Program-made: the position numbers and the translations under genes
Source of the DNA: Pseudorhodoferax sp. Leaf274
GTDB taxonomy: Bacteria > Pseudomonadota > Gammaproteobacteria > Burkholderiales > Burkholderiaceae_C
Assembly: GCF_001422445.1 (NCBI RefSeq)
Contig: NZ_LMNA01000030.1
Location: 231 to 64,230, forward strand
Direction of reading: 5' to 3'
DNA length: 64,000 bases
The notes under the pieces: generated by a model
Seen by the model: only the letters and a program-made list of their open reading frames with translations
Databases searched by the model: none
What the model was told of the DNA's origin: nothing
Shown here: positions 54,534 through 63,595 of the stretch, one piece after another
Numbering within the stretch: the first letter of the stretch is position 1
Layout: each line of letters opens with the position of its first letter

Positions 54534-54890
54534 CTATAGAGTCGCCAATTGGGCGAACAGGTCAAGTGCGCCCGGGTGCTCACCCACGGGCGGCAACACC
54601 TGAATGCTGAGATGGGGGCAGCGTTCCTGCAGTACATGCACCAAAGCGGGGAGATCCTCGCGCGCATGTCGGCCCATGCCCAGGAACATGGGCAGCACGC
54701 GCAACTCGGTCACGCCCAGTTCCACGAGCTCGGCGGTGGCGGTGGCGAAATCGGGCGCGCACAGTTCCAGATAAGCACAGCGCACCGCGGGCGCATCGGC
54801 TTGCGCCGCGATGCGCGCGGCCACGGCCTCGATGGGCTGGCGCCACGCCGCGTCGCGCGAACCATGGCCGAACAGCACGATGCCCTTCAT
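54534..54890 (-). CDS. cbiX: sirohydrochlorin chelatase (CbiX small type)
   Basis: This 118-residue single-domain chelatase inserts Co2+ or Fe2+ into sirohydrochlorin. The N-terminal L-F-G-H-G-S-R-D holds the metal-binding His and fits the CbiX-S signature. A-Y-L-E-L near 42 and V-L-P-M-F-L-G-M-G-R-H-A-R-E-D near 72 complete it. The ATG at 54890 overlaps the lptG stop (ATGA), so it is coupled to LPS export genes. The frame stays open upstream but only as a shadow of lptG. cysB follows 42 nt later. An iron chelatase would support siroheme for sulfite reductase; cobalt would imply B12. Confidence 0.92.
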   Translation of the reverse strand: MKGIVLFGHGSRDAAWRQPIEAVAARIAAQADAPAVRCAYLELCAPDFATATAELVELGVTELRVLPMFLGMGRHAREDLPALVHVLQERCPHLSIQVLPPVGEHPGALDLFAQLATL

Positions 54891-55987
54891 CGCCGCAGCA
54901 CCAGCCAGCCGAACGCACCGAGCGACACGGCGCTGTAGATCAGCCCCGGTGCCGCCGCTGTCAGCCACGGCTGCCAGTTCTGCAGGTTGCCGATGTAGCC
55001 GAACACGTTGTTGAGCAAGAAGAAGCTGATGCCGGCCATGACGCCGCCGAACACGTAGCCGGCGATGCCGGTGTTGCGGAAGTGCAGGTAGGCGAAGGGC
55101 AGGGCCAGCACCACCATCACCACGCAGCTGATCGGATAGAACACCTTGCGCCAGAACTCGATCTCGAAGCGCTGGGCCGATTGCTGGTTCGCGTTCAGGT
55201 GCTGGATGTACTGGAACAGGTCGATGGTGCGCATGCGGTCGGGCTTGAGCAGCGCCGTGGTGACCATCTCGTAGGTGATGCCAGTGGGCCACTGCAGCGT
55301 GGGCACGCGCTCGCGCTGCACGCTGGCCTCGTCGCCGACGTGCCGGTACACGGTGCGCTGCACGCCGTCCAGTTCCCAGGCGCCGCTCGCGAAGCGGGCG
55401 CCCGTGGCCTGCACAGTCGAGCGCAGCGTGTTGCTGCCGTCGAACTCGAAGATCCGGACGCCCTGCATCTGCCCTTCCGGGGTCAGCGCCGCGACGTTGA
55501 CCGCGTAGGAGTGTTCGCGCTGGCCTTCCTTGAGCCACGCGCCGGTCTGGCCGATCGTGATGCGGCCCTGGTAGCGCGCCTTCAGCAACTGCGCGGTGCG
55601 GTCGGCCGCCGGCGCCAGGTAGTCGCCCACGGCGAAGGTCAGCAGCACGAAGCCCAGGCCCAGTGCCACCAGCGTGCCGAGCGCGCGCCAGGGCCCCAGG
55701 CCGCTGGTGCGCAGGATGGTGTATTCGGAGCTCTGCGCAAAGCGTGCCATCACGAAGATGGTGCCGATCAGCAGCGTGATCGGCAGCAGCTCGTAGAGAT
55801 GGTTGGGCACCAGCAGCGTCACGTACAGCAGCGCATGCGTCAGCTGGTAGCCGGACGCACCGTACTTGCCGATGTCCGACAGCTCGTCGACGAAGTCGAA
55901 GAAGAAGAACAGCGCCAGAAAGCCCAGCGTGACGAAGGCCACGGCTGTCAGCTGCTCGCGGTAGATCAGGCGGCGGATGGTCTTCAT
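54887..55987 (-). CDS. lptG: LPS export ABC transporter permease LptG
   Basis: This 366-residue inner-membrane permease of the LptB2FG complex extracts lipopolysaccharide for outer-membrane delivery. The N-terminal K-T-I-R-R-L-I-Y-R-E precedes the first of three N-terminal membrane segments (about 13-33, 60-82, 98-118). A beta-jellyroll periplasmic domain (about 130-265) and three C-terminal segments follow. Its ATG overlaps the lptF stop, and its stop overlaps the cbiX ATG. The LptG-type E-Y-T-I-L-R-T-S-G coupling helix lies near 89. Confidence 0.95.
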   Translation of the reverse strand: MKTIRRLIYREQLTAVAFVTLGFLALFFFFDFVDELSDIGKYGASGYQLTHALLYVTLLVPNHLYELLPITLLIGTIFVMARFAQSSEYTILRTSGLGPWRALGTLVALGLGFVLLTFAVGDYLAPAADRTAQLLKARYQGRITIGQTGAWLKEGQREHSYAVNVAALTPEGQMQGVRIFEFDGSNTLRSTVQATGARFASGAWELDGVQRTVYRHVGDEASVQRERVPTLQWPTGITYEMVTTALLKPDRMRTIDLFQYIQHLNANQQSAQRFEIEFWRKVFYPISCVVMVVLALPFAYLHFRNTGIAGYVFGGVMAGISFFLLNNVFGYIGNLQNWQPWLTAAAPGLIYSAVSLGAFGWLVLRR

Positions 55988-57099
55988 GTGGCTTGCGCAG
56001 GGTCGGGCAGGGCGCGGCCGCGGCGCAGCCAGGCGCGCAGGCTGAAGCGGTGGTGCCGCTGCGCCAGCGCCAGCAGGCCCAGCAGCAGCACGCCGCCATG
56101 CACCAGCACGACGAAGGTGGCAAAGCCGATGCGCCCGCTGGCGATCCAGTTCTGCCCCAGGTTGATCAGGTTGTAGTAGACGACGAAGGCGAACAGCGAC
56201 AGCACCAGGTTGCCGCTGCGTGCCGAGCGCGGGTTGCCGCTGGACAGCACCAGCGACAGCAGCAGGAAGTTGAAGGCCGCGATCGCAAAGCCGATGCGCC
56301 AGGACAGCTCGGCCTGGTTCGCGGGCGTGGGCTCGGCCAGCAGCGCCATGGTGGACAGCGTGCGCGGGTTCACGCGCTGCGCGCCGCCGGCCTTGCTGTC
56401 GCCGATGCGCGTGCCGTACTCCTGGAATTCGCTGATGCGCAGCGACTCCTTGCCAGCGGTGGTCTCCAGCCGCTGCCCGTCGGTCAGCAGCACGAAGCGG
56501 TCGTCACCGCGGATCTCGGTGCGGGCCGAACGGGCCGAGGTCACCGACTCCTTGTTCGCATCCTGCGCCGACATGAACACGTTGTTCACGTTCATCGCGT
56601 CGGGCGAATCCTTGTCGACGAAGAACACGCGGCTGCCGTCGGCCGACTCCTGGAACTGGCCCGGCGTCACGCGTTCCACGTCGCTGCGCTGCTCGAAGCG
56701 CGTGCGCAGTTCCTGGATCTGCTGGTTCGACCAGGGCCACACCACCAGCGCCATGCTCGCCACCACCAGCAGCATCGGCCAGGCGAAGCGCAGCAGCGGC
56801 ACGAACAGCCGCGCCGGGCCCTGGCCCGAGGTGAACCAGATCACCATCTCGCTGTCACGGTACATGCGCGACAACGTGGCCACGCAGGCGACGAACAGGC
56901 TCAGCGTGAGGATGGTGGGCAGGTGGCCGAGGATGGTGTAGCCCAGCACCTGCAGCACGTCCGAAGGATTCACGCGCCCGCGCGAGGCCAGCCGCAGCGT
57001 GCTGATGAGCAGCATGGTCATCACGATGGTGATGAGGGCGACGAAGGTCGCGCCGAAGCCCCTGGCCAACTCCTTGCGTAGGGAGGAATGGAATAACAT
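55984..57099 (-). CDS. lptF: LPS export ABC transporter permease LptF
   Basis: This is a 371-residue permease, the partner of LptG. It starts M-L-F-H-S-S-L-R-K-E-L, then a first membrane segment (about 15-37). The coupling helix D-S-E-M-V-I-W-F-T-S-G lies near 86. A periplasmic domain and three C-terminal segments follow, ending in an Arg-rich tail. The ATG at 57099 is the first start with homology. The longer upstream frame is the antisense shadow of pepA. It is divergent from pepA with only 24 bp between the two start codons. lptG overlaps its end by 4 nt. Confidence 0.95.
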   Translation of the reverse strand: MLFHSSLRKELARGFGATFVALITIVMTMLLISTLRLASRGRVNPSDVLQVLGYTILGHLPTILTLSLFVACVATLSRMYRDSEMVIWFTSGQGPARLFVPLLRFAWPMLLVVASMALVVWPWSNQQIQELRTRFEQRSDVERVTPGQFQESADGSRVFFVDKDSPDAMNVNNVFMSAQDANKESVTSARSARTEIRGDDRFVLLTDGQRLETTAGKESLRISEFQEYGTRIGDSKAGGAQRVNPRTLSTMALLAEPTPANQAELSWRIGFAIAAFNFLLLSLVLSSGNPRSARSGNLVLSLFAFVVYYNLINLGQNWIASGRIGFATFVVLVHGGVLLLGLLALAQRHHRFSLRAWLRRGRALPDPAQAT

Positions 57100-57101
57100 C
57101 G

Positions 57102-57120
57102 CCAGCCGAAAAAAGGCTGG
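57102..57120. promoter_or_regulatory. hairpin in the 24-bp lptF/pepA divergent gap
   Basis: CCAGCC (57102-57107) and GGCTGG (57115-57120) flank a GAAAAAA loop and fill nearly the whole gap between the two start codons. Classic promoters for both genes cannot fit in the gap, so they must lie inside the opposite coding sequence. The hairpin would be in both 5' leaders. Confidence 0.45.
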
Positions 57121-57123
57121 ATT

Positions 57124-58617
<1,494 letters not shown>

Positions 58618-58639
58618 TGCGCCGGCGCGGCCAGCGGGC

Positions 58640-59068
58640 ATGACCGAGATCGCCTTCCACTTCAACGCCCCGGACAAGCTGGCCTACGCCTGCCGGCTGC
58701 TGCGCAAAGCCGTGGCCGGCGGTGCGCGCGCCGTCGTCAGCGGCCCGGACGACATGCTCGCCCGGCTCGACCAGCAGCTCTGGACCTTCTCTGCGCTGGA
58801 CTTCGTGCCGCATTGCATGGCGGGCAGTCCGGCGCGCGTGCTGGCCGCCTCGCCGGTGGTGCTGGCCGTGGACGTGCTGCAGGCACCCGCGCTGCCGGTG
58901 CTCGTGAACCTGGGCGACCTGGTTCCGGCCGGCTTCGAGCGTTTCGAGCGCCTGATCGAGGTGGTTGCCAACGACGAGGACGACCGCGCCCTGGCGCGCG
59001 GGCGCTGGAAGCACTATGTGGCGCGCGGCTACGCCATCGTGCGGCACGACCTGGAACTCAAGGAGTGA
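58640..59068 (+). CDS. holC: DNA polymerase III chi subunit
   Basis: This 142-residue chi subunit bridges the clamp loader and single-strand binding protein at the replication fork. The N-terminal I-A-F-H-F-N-A-P-D-K-L-A-Y-A-C-R-L-L-R-K-A near residues 4-24 and the W-T-F-S-A-L-D-F-V-P-H region near 52-62 match the HolC fold. The C-terminal W-K-H-Y-V-A-R-G-Y block is typical. It sits behind pepA, its usual neighbour. The ATG at 58640 is the only start with homology. Confidence 0.94.
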   Translation: MTEIAFHFNAPDKLAYACRLLRKAVAGGARAVVSGPDDMLARLDQQLWTFSALDFVPHCMAGSPARVLAASPVVLAVDVLQAPALPVLVNLGDLVPAGFERFERLIEVVANDEDDRALARGRWKHYVARGYAIVRHDLELKE

Positions 59069-59075
59069 TGCGGCC

Positions 59076-59450
59076 ATGAACGATGCGCCCCGCGTGCCGC
59101 CGCGCTACGTGCCGGTGCTGACCGAAGTCGTCGGCGCCGCGGCGCGCGTGGAGCCGGTTCCCGTCGCGGTGCCGGCCCCCGCGCCGGTGGTTGCCGGTGC
59201 GCCGGTGCCGGCCCGCGCCCCGGTGGCTGCGCTGCCCAGCGCGGAGGCGCTCGAAGACCAGCTGCTGCACCGTGTCATGCAGCGCGTGGACGTCGCGCTG
59301 GAGCAGCAGCTGCACGACGCGGTGGCCAGCATGGTGCTGCAGCACACGCACGCGCTGGTGCCGCGGCTGCGCGAGGAGATCGAGTTCGTCGTACGGCAGG
59401 CGGTTGCCGAGGCCGTGGCGGCCGAACTGGCCCAGCGCCCCCCTGCGTGA
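59076..59450 (+). CDS. conserved hypothetical protein (DUF2486-like), downstream of holC
   Basis: This 124-residue protein has a Pro/Ala/Val-rich first half, starting P-R-V-P-P-R-Y-V-P-V-L-T-E-V-V. An amphipathic second half (residues 55-120: L-L-H-R-V-M-Q-R-V-D-V-A-L-E-Q-Q-L, then V-V-R-Q-A-V-A-E) is predicted to form a coiled coil. The P-V-L-T-E-V-V start is typical of small proteins found after holC in Burkholderiales. The ATG is 7 nt after the holC stop, so the two are probably one transcript. The function is unknown; a replication-related partner of chi is only a guess. Confidence 0.7.
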   Translation: MNDAPRVPPRYVPVLTEVVGAAARVEPVPVAVPAPAPVVAGAPVPARAPVAALPSAEALEDQLLHRVMQRVDVALEQQLHDAVASMVLQHTHALVPRLREEIEFVVRQAVAEAVAAELAQRPPA

Positions 59451-59555
59451 AACCCCTAGTGGCGTTTCTGCCGACCGGCTCGGCTGGGCCCGTAAATTGC
59501 ATACCGGTCGATGTATAAACCTGTTCTCTCGTTTTTCCCTGTTTGGAGGATTCTT

Positions 59556-60758
59556 ATGCAGTTGAAATGGACCGCTGTTGCCCTGGCCGCCATGGTGCTC
59601 GTCGCGTGCGGCAAGAAGGAAGAACCGGCGCCAGCGCCCGCATCTGCGCCAGCCGCTGCAGCCCCCGCTGCCGCACCCGCCGGTGAGACCATCACCGTCA
59701 AGATCGGCCACGTCGGTCCCACCAGCGGTCCCATCGCCCACCTGGGCAAGGACAACGAGCTGGGCGCCCGCATGGCCATCGAAGAACTCAATGCCGCCGG
59801 CTTCAAGATCGGCGACAAGGTGGCCAAGTTCGAACTGCTGGCCGAAGACGATGCCGCCGATCCCAAGCAGGGCACCTCGGTCGCCCAGAAGCTCGTGGAC
59901 AGCAAGGTCCAGGGCGTGGTCGGCCACCTGAACTCGGGCACCACCATCCCGGCCTCCAAGATCTACAGCGACGCGGGCATTCCGCAGATCTCGCCGTCCG
60001 CCACCAACCCCAAGTACACGCGCCAGGGCTTCAAGACCGCCTTCCGCGTGGTGGCCGACGATGTGCACCTGGGCAGCACACTGGGCAAGTACGCCGTGGG
60101 CGAGCTGGCCGGCAAGTCCGTCGCCGTGATCGACGACCGCACGGCCTATGGCCAGGGCGTGGCCGAGGAATTCGAGAAGGCCGTCAAGGCCGCCAACGGC
60201 AACCTGATCGGCCACGAGTTCACGACCGACAAGTCCACCGACTTCAACGCCATCCTGACCAAGCTCAAGGGCGCTAAGCCCGATGTGCTGTTCTACGGCG
60301 GCATGGACGCCGTGGCCGGCCCGATGCTGCGCCAGGCCAAGCAACTGGGCCTGACGGTCAAGTTCATGGGCGGCGACGGCATCTGCACGAACGAGCTGTC
60401 CAAGCTGGCGGGCGACGCGATGGCCGACGGCCAGGTCGTGTGCGCCGAGGCCGGCGGTGTGGACGGCGACCTCAAGCCGGGCCTGGACAAGTTCAAGGCC
60501 GACTTCCAGGCCAAGTACAACGTCGACGTGAAGCTGTACGCGCCTTACGTGTACGACGCCGTGAAGGTCATCGCCACGGCCATGCAGAAGGCCGGTTCGC
60601 CCGAGCCGGAGAAGTACCTGCCCGAGCTCGCGAAGATCGAATACAAGGGCATCACCGGCAACATCGCCTTCGACGAGAAGGGCGACATCAAGAACGGCGC
60701 GCTGACGCTGTACACCTACAAGGGTGGCCAGCGCGAGCAACTCGCCGTGGTGCGCTGA
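59556..60758 (+). CDS. branched-chain amino-acid-type ABC transporter binding lipoprotein (LivK family)
   Basis: This is a 400-residue type I periplasmic binding protein. The lipobox L-V-A-C-G lies at residues 15-19, making it a lipoprotein, and is followed by an Ala/Pro-rich linker (about 20-46). The mature domain begins T-V-K-I-G-H-V-G-P-T-S-G-P-I-A-H-L-G-K-D-N-E-L-G near 48. S-G-T-T-I-P-A-S near 130 forms the ligand cleft. A strong GGAGGA ribosome binding site is 5 nt before the ATG. No LivH, LivM, LivG or LivF genes are nearby, so it is an orphan receptor that may serve a distant transporter. A strong terminator follows at 60779-60808. Confidence 0.92.
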   Translation: MQLKWTAVALAAMVLVACGKKEEPAPAPASAPAAAAPAAAPAGETITVKIGHVGPTSGPIAHLGKDNELGARMAIEELNAAGFKIGDKVAKFELLAEDDAADPKQGTSVAQKLVDSKVQGVVGHLNSGTTIPASKIYSDAGIPQISPSATNPKYTRQGFKTAFRVVADDVHLGSTLGKYAVGELAGKSVAVIDDRTAYGQGVAEEFEKAVKAANGNLIGHEFTTDKSTDFNAILTKLKGAKPDVLFYGGMDAVAGPMLRQAKQLGLTVKFMGGDGICTNELSKLAGDAMADGQVVCAEAGGVDGDLKPGLDKFKADFQAKYNVDVKLYAPYVYDAVKVIATAMQKAGSPEPEKYLPELAKIEYKGITGNIAFDEKGDIKNGALTLYTYKGGQREQLAVVR

Positions 60759-60778
60759 TCGCAGCCTGCCACGCCAAC

Positions 60779-60808
60779 GACAAGGGGCCTTCGGGCCCCT
60801 TGTCTTTT
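60779..60808 (+). terminator. intrinsic terminator after the LivK-type gene
   Basis: GACAAGGGGCC (60779-60789) and GGCCCCTTGTC (60794-60804) form an 11-bp stem with a stable TTCG tetraloop, followed by TTTT (60805-60808). It separates this gene from the convergent mnmC. Confidence 0.92.
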
Positions 60809-60813
60809 GGTGC

Positions 60814-62637
60814 TCACGCCGTCCGCAGCCGCCGCGGGTCGAGCGCCGCCACCAGGCGGGCCGGCAATGGCAGGGGTTCGCCGTGCAGGCGCGCGGCCAG
60901 CAGTTCGGCGGCCAGTGGCGCAAGCGTGAGGCCGCGCGCGCCCAGCGCGGTCAGCACCCACAGGCCGGGAGCCCAGGGGCCGGCCAGCGGCAGCCGGTCC
61001 GGCGAGGCGCAGCGCACGCCGGCCCAGGCGGCGGGCGCAGGGCCCTGGGCGATGGCCTGCGCAGTTGCGGGCAGCAAGGCCTGCAGCCGTTCGAGGTTGT
61101 AGCGCTGGTCGGTCTCGCGCAGGTCGGTGGCGGTGTCGCCCCGCTCGAAGCTGGAGCCGCTGAGCCAGAGCGGTCCCTGCGCACCCGGCACGGCCGGGAT
61201 GAAGTGGCCGTGGCCATTGACCGGCATGGCCGGCAGGGGCAGCGCAGGCGGGCAGGGCCCCAGGCTGACCTGTCCGCGCACGTTCTGCAGCGCGTCCAGT
61301 TCCAGCAATGCCGCACTGCCGATGCCGGCCGTCACCACCAGCAGGGGCGTGCTGTGCAGTTCCCGGCCGTCGGCATCGCGCAGCGACCAGCCCTGGGGCG
61401 TGGCCTGCACCGTGGTGGTGCGGCAGCCGCCGCGAAAGCGGATTGCCGGATGCGCGAGCAGCGCCTGCACCAGCCGGGCCGGGCGCACCCAGCCGGCCAC
61501 CGCATGCCATTGCGCGGGTGCGTCCGCGGGCAGGCCCGCGGCCTGCAACTGCGCCGCATCGGCGGCTGCGCTGAACGCATCGCCCGGCGCGGTCGGCGTC
61601 CGCGCGCCGCGCATGCGGCGCTCCAGCACGCCGCTCAGCGCGTAGTCGCTGTCCGCTTGCAGCAGCGCCTGCAGCAGGTCGGCCGTGCAGCGTGCGCCCG
61701 CGCGCGACAACTGCGTGGGCAGGGTGTCGTTGGCGGCGTCGTGTGGCGAGAACAGGCCCACGGGCAGGCCGGAGGCGCCGGCCGCAGGGGCTTGGCCTGC
61801 ATCCAGCACCTGGACCTGCCAGCCACGCTCGGCCAGCTGGCGCGCCACGCTGGCGCCGGCCAGGCCCGCGCCCAGGACCGTGCAGTGGCCAGGCACGGCG
61901 GGCAGGGCATCGTCGTCGTGCCAGGGCTGCGGGCGCTGCCTGGGCGTCCACGCGGGCGCATAGCTGGCTTCCAGCCGGTCGCGCTTGGGCGGCACCCCGG
62001 CCACGCGCTGCACCGTGAAGCCGCACTGCGCCAGGCTGTCGCGCACGGCGCGCGCGATGGTCCAGGTGGCCAGCCGCGTGCCGGCGCGGCAGCAGCGCGC
62101 CACGGCCTTGAGCGTGTCCAGGCTCCAGATGCCGGGGTTGCACGCGGGGCTGAAGCCGTCGAGGAACACGCTGTCGGCCGGGCACACCAGTTCGCGCAGC
62201 ATGGGCTGGGCTTCGCCGATGGCCAGCGTCAGCAGCACGCGGCCCCGGTCCAGCCGCAGCCGGTGCACACCGGGCCGCAGGCCCCAGCATTGCGCGGCGA
62301 GCTCGTCGGCCAGGGGCTGCAGTTCCGGGAAGGCGTGCGCGCTGCGGCGCAGGTCGTCGGCCGAAGCGGGGTAGGCCTCGACCGAGACGAAGTGCAGCCG
62401 TGCGGGCCGCTGCGGATCGGAGCGCCAGGCGGCCCACGCCACCAGGAAGTTCAGGCCCAGGCCGAAGCCGGTCTCCAGGATGGTCCAGTGCGCCCGTCCG
62501 GCCCAGGCCTGCGGCAGGCCGCAGCCCTGCAGGAACACGCCGCGCGCCTGCGCCAGGCCCGCCTCGGAGCGGTAGCGGTCACCGAAGCGCGGGTTGTAGG
62601 GAGCGCCATCGGCGAGCCACTCGATGGGCTCGGCCAT
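60814..62637 (-). CDS. mnmC: bifunctional tRNA mnm5s2U biosynthesis protein MnmC
   Basis: This 607-residue bifunctional enzyme finishes 5-methylaminomethyl-2-thiouridine at the tRNA wobble base. The N-terminal MnmD methyltransferase domain (about 1-245) has the SAM motif I-L-E-T-G-F-G-L-G-L-N near residue 53 and D-G-F-S-P-A-C-N-P near 160. The C-terminal FAD oxidase domain starts with VLGAGLAGASVARQLAERG near 253. GRELHSTPLLVVTAG lies near 424 and V-R-C-A-S-P-D-R-L-P near 545. Both functions are present, as in E. coli (668 aa). It heads a minus-strand pair with yggX upstream, 6 nt apart. Confidence 0.95.
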   Translation of the reverse strand: MAEPIEWLADGAPYNPRFGDRYRSEAGLAQARGVFLQGCGLPQAWAGRAHWTILETGFGLGLNFLVAWAAWRSDPQRPARLHFVSVEAYPASADDLRRSAHAFPELQPLADELAAQCWGLRPGVHRLRLDRGRVLLTLAIGEAQPMLRELVCPADSVFLDGFSPACNPGIWSLDTLKAVARCCRAGTRLATWTIARAVRDSLAQCGFTVQRVAGVPPKRDRLEASYAPAWTPRQRPQPWHDDDALPAVPGHCTVLGAGLAGASVARQLAERGWQVQVLDAGQAPAAGASGLPVGLFSPHDAANDTLPTQLSRAGARCTADLLQALLQADSDYALSGVLERRMRGARTPTAPGDAFSAAADAAQLQAAGLPADAPAQWHAVAGWVRPARLVQALLAHPAIRFRGGCRTTTVQATPQGWSLRDADGRELHSTPLLVVTAGIGSAALLELDALQNVRGQVSLGPCPPALPLPAMPVNGHGHFIPAVPGAQGPLWLSGSSFERGDTATDLRETDQRYNLERLQALLPATAQAIAQGPAPAAWAGVRCASPDRLPLAGPWAPGLWVLTALGARGLTLAPLAAELLAARLHGEPLPLPARLVAALDPRRLRTA

Positions 62638-62643
62638 GGGCGC

Positions 62644-62916
62644 TCAGGCGGCGGGCGGCACGTAGCCCTGGACAGCGTCGGCGCCGGCGCCGAAGAAGTG
62701 GTTCTCCATCTGGCGCGACAGGTACTGGCGCGCGCGCTGGTCGGCCATGTTGAGCTTGTTCTCGTTGATCAGCATGGTCTGCTGCTTGAGCCAGGCGGCC
62801 CAGGCCTCCTTGCTGACGCTCTGCCAGATGCGCTTGCCCAGTTCGCCCGGATAGGGCGGCAGGTCCAGGCCTTCGGCCTCGCGGCCCAGTTTGATGCAGT
62901 TGACCATGCGTGCCAT
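62644..62916 (-). CDS. yggX: oxidative damage protection / Fe(2+)-trafficking protein
   Basis: This 90-residue YggX-family protein protects Fe-S enzymes from oxidative damage. The N-terminus [17 protein letters not shown] with Cys7 is the family hallmark, followed by [13 protein letters not shown] and L-I-N-E-N-K-L-N near 49. The M-E-N-H-F-F-G segment near 70 completes the match. The ATG at 62916 was set by homology; the longer frame upstream is a shadow of the EVE gene. It is followed 6 nt later by mnmC. Confidence 0.96.
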   Translation of the reverse strand: MARMVNCIKLGREAEGLDLPPYPGELGKRIWQSVSKEAWAAWLKQQTMLINENKLNMADQRARQYLSRQMENHFFGAGADAVQGYVPPAA

Positions 62917-62981
62917 GTCGAGTGTTTCCTTGGGGATGCAGGCCGTGGGCGGCCTTGTTGGATGCGGATTGCGGGCGCGGA

Positions 62982-63464
62982 TTATCGGCCGGCCAGCAAG
63001 CCATCGGCGATCAGGGCCCAATGCACGGGATCGACCGGCGTGATCGACAGCCGGCTGCCGCGCTGCAGCACCAGCATCTCCGCCAGGCCGGGGTGCGCAC
63101 GCAGCTCGGCCAGCGGCAGCAGGCGCGTCTTGCGCACGGCCTGCACATCGCGCAGCAGCCAGCGCGGCGCCTCGGGCCGGGAGGCGGCGTCGTGGTAGGG
63201 CGAGGCAGGGTCGAACTGCGTCGGGTCCGGCCGCGGCCCGGAGGCCACGCGCGCGATGCCGGCGATGCCGGGCGCGGGGCAGCTGGAGTGGTAGAACAGC
63301 ACGCCGTCGCCGACCTGCATGCCATCGCGCATGAAGTTGCGGGCCTGGTAGTTGCGCACGCCGGTCCAGGGCACGGTGCGGTCCGGCGCGGCCAGCGCGT
63401 CGTCGATGGAGCATTCGTCGGGCTCGGACTTCATCAGCCAGTAGCGGTGGGATGCGGCGTTCAT
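62982..63464 (-). CDS. EVE domain-containing protein
   Basis: This is a 160-residue EVE-fold protein (thymocyte nuclear protein 1-like). The signature [13 protein letters not shown] lies at residues 8-20, followed by [14 protein letters not shown] near 33-46 and F-Y-H-S-S-C near 58. EVE domains are PUA-like and bind modified cytosines in DNA or RNA in characterised cases (family knowledge). The ATG at 63464 was chosen because the frame upstream is a Cys/Arg-rich non-homologous tail. It is 65 bp upstream of yggX and divergent from the phytochrome-like gene. Confidence 0.9.
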   Translation of the reverse strand: MNAASHRYWLMKSEPDECSIDDALAAPDRTVPWTGVRNYQARNFMRDGMQVGDGVLFYHSSCPAPGIAGIARVASGPRPDPTQFDPASPYHDAASRPEAPRWLLRDVQAVRKTRLLPLAELRAHPGLAEMLVLQRGSRLSITPVDPVHWALIADGLLAGR

Positions 63465-63595
63465 GGCGTGGACTGTGGTGTGAAAGCCGCGAGAGGATGC
63501 CACATCGGGCCGCGACCTTCTCCTACAGGGCGGCGGCTCGCCACAATGGCACACTCCGCTCGCCCGAACGATCCATCCGTGTACACAACCGCTCC

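Noticed and set aside
54534-56123. 529-codon frame seeming to extend CbiX N-terminally
   Set aside because: The extension is the shadow of lptG in another frame; the CbiX family start matches the ATG at 54890, which overlaps the lptG stop.
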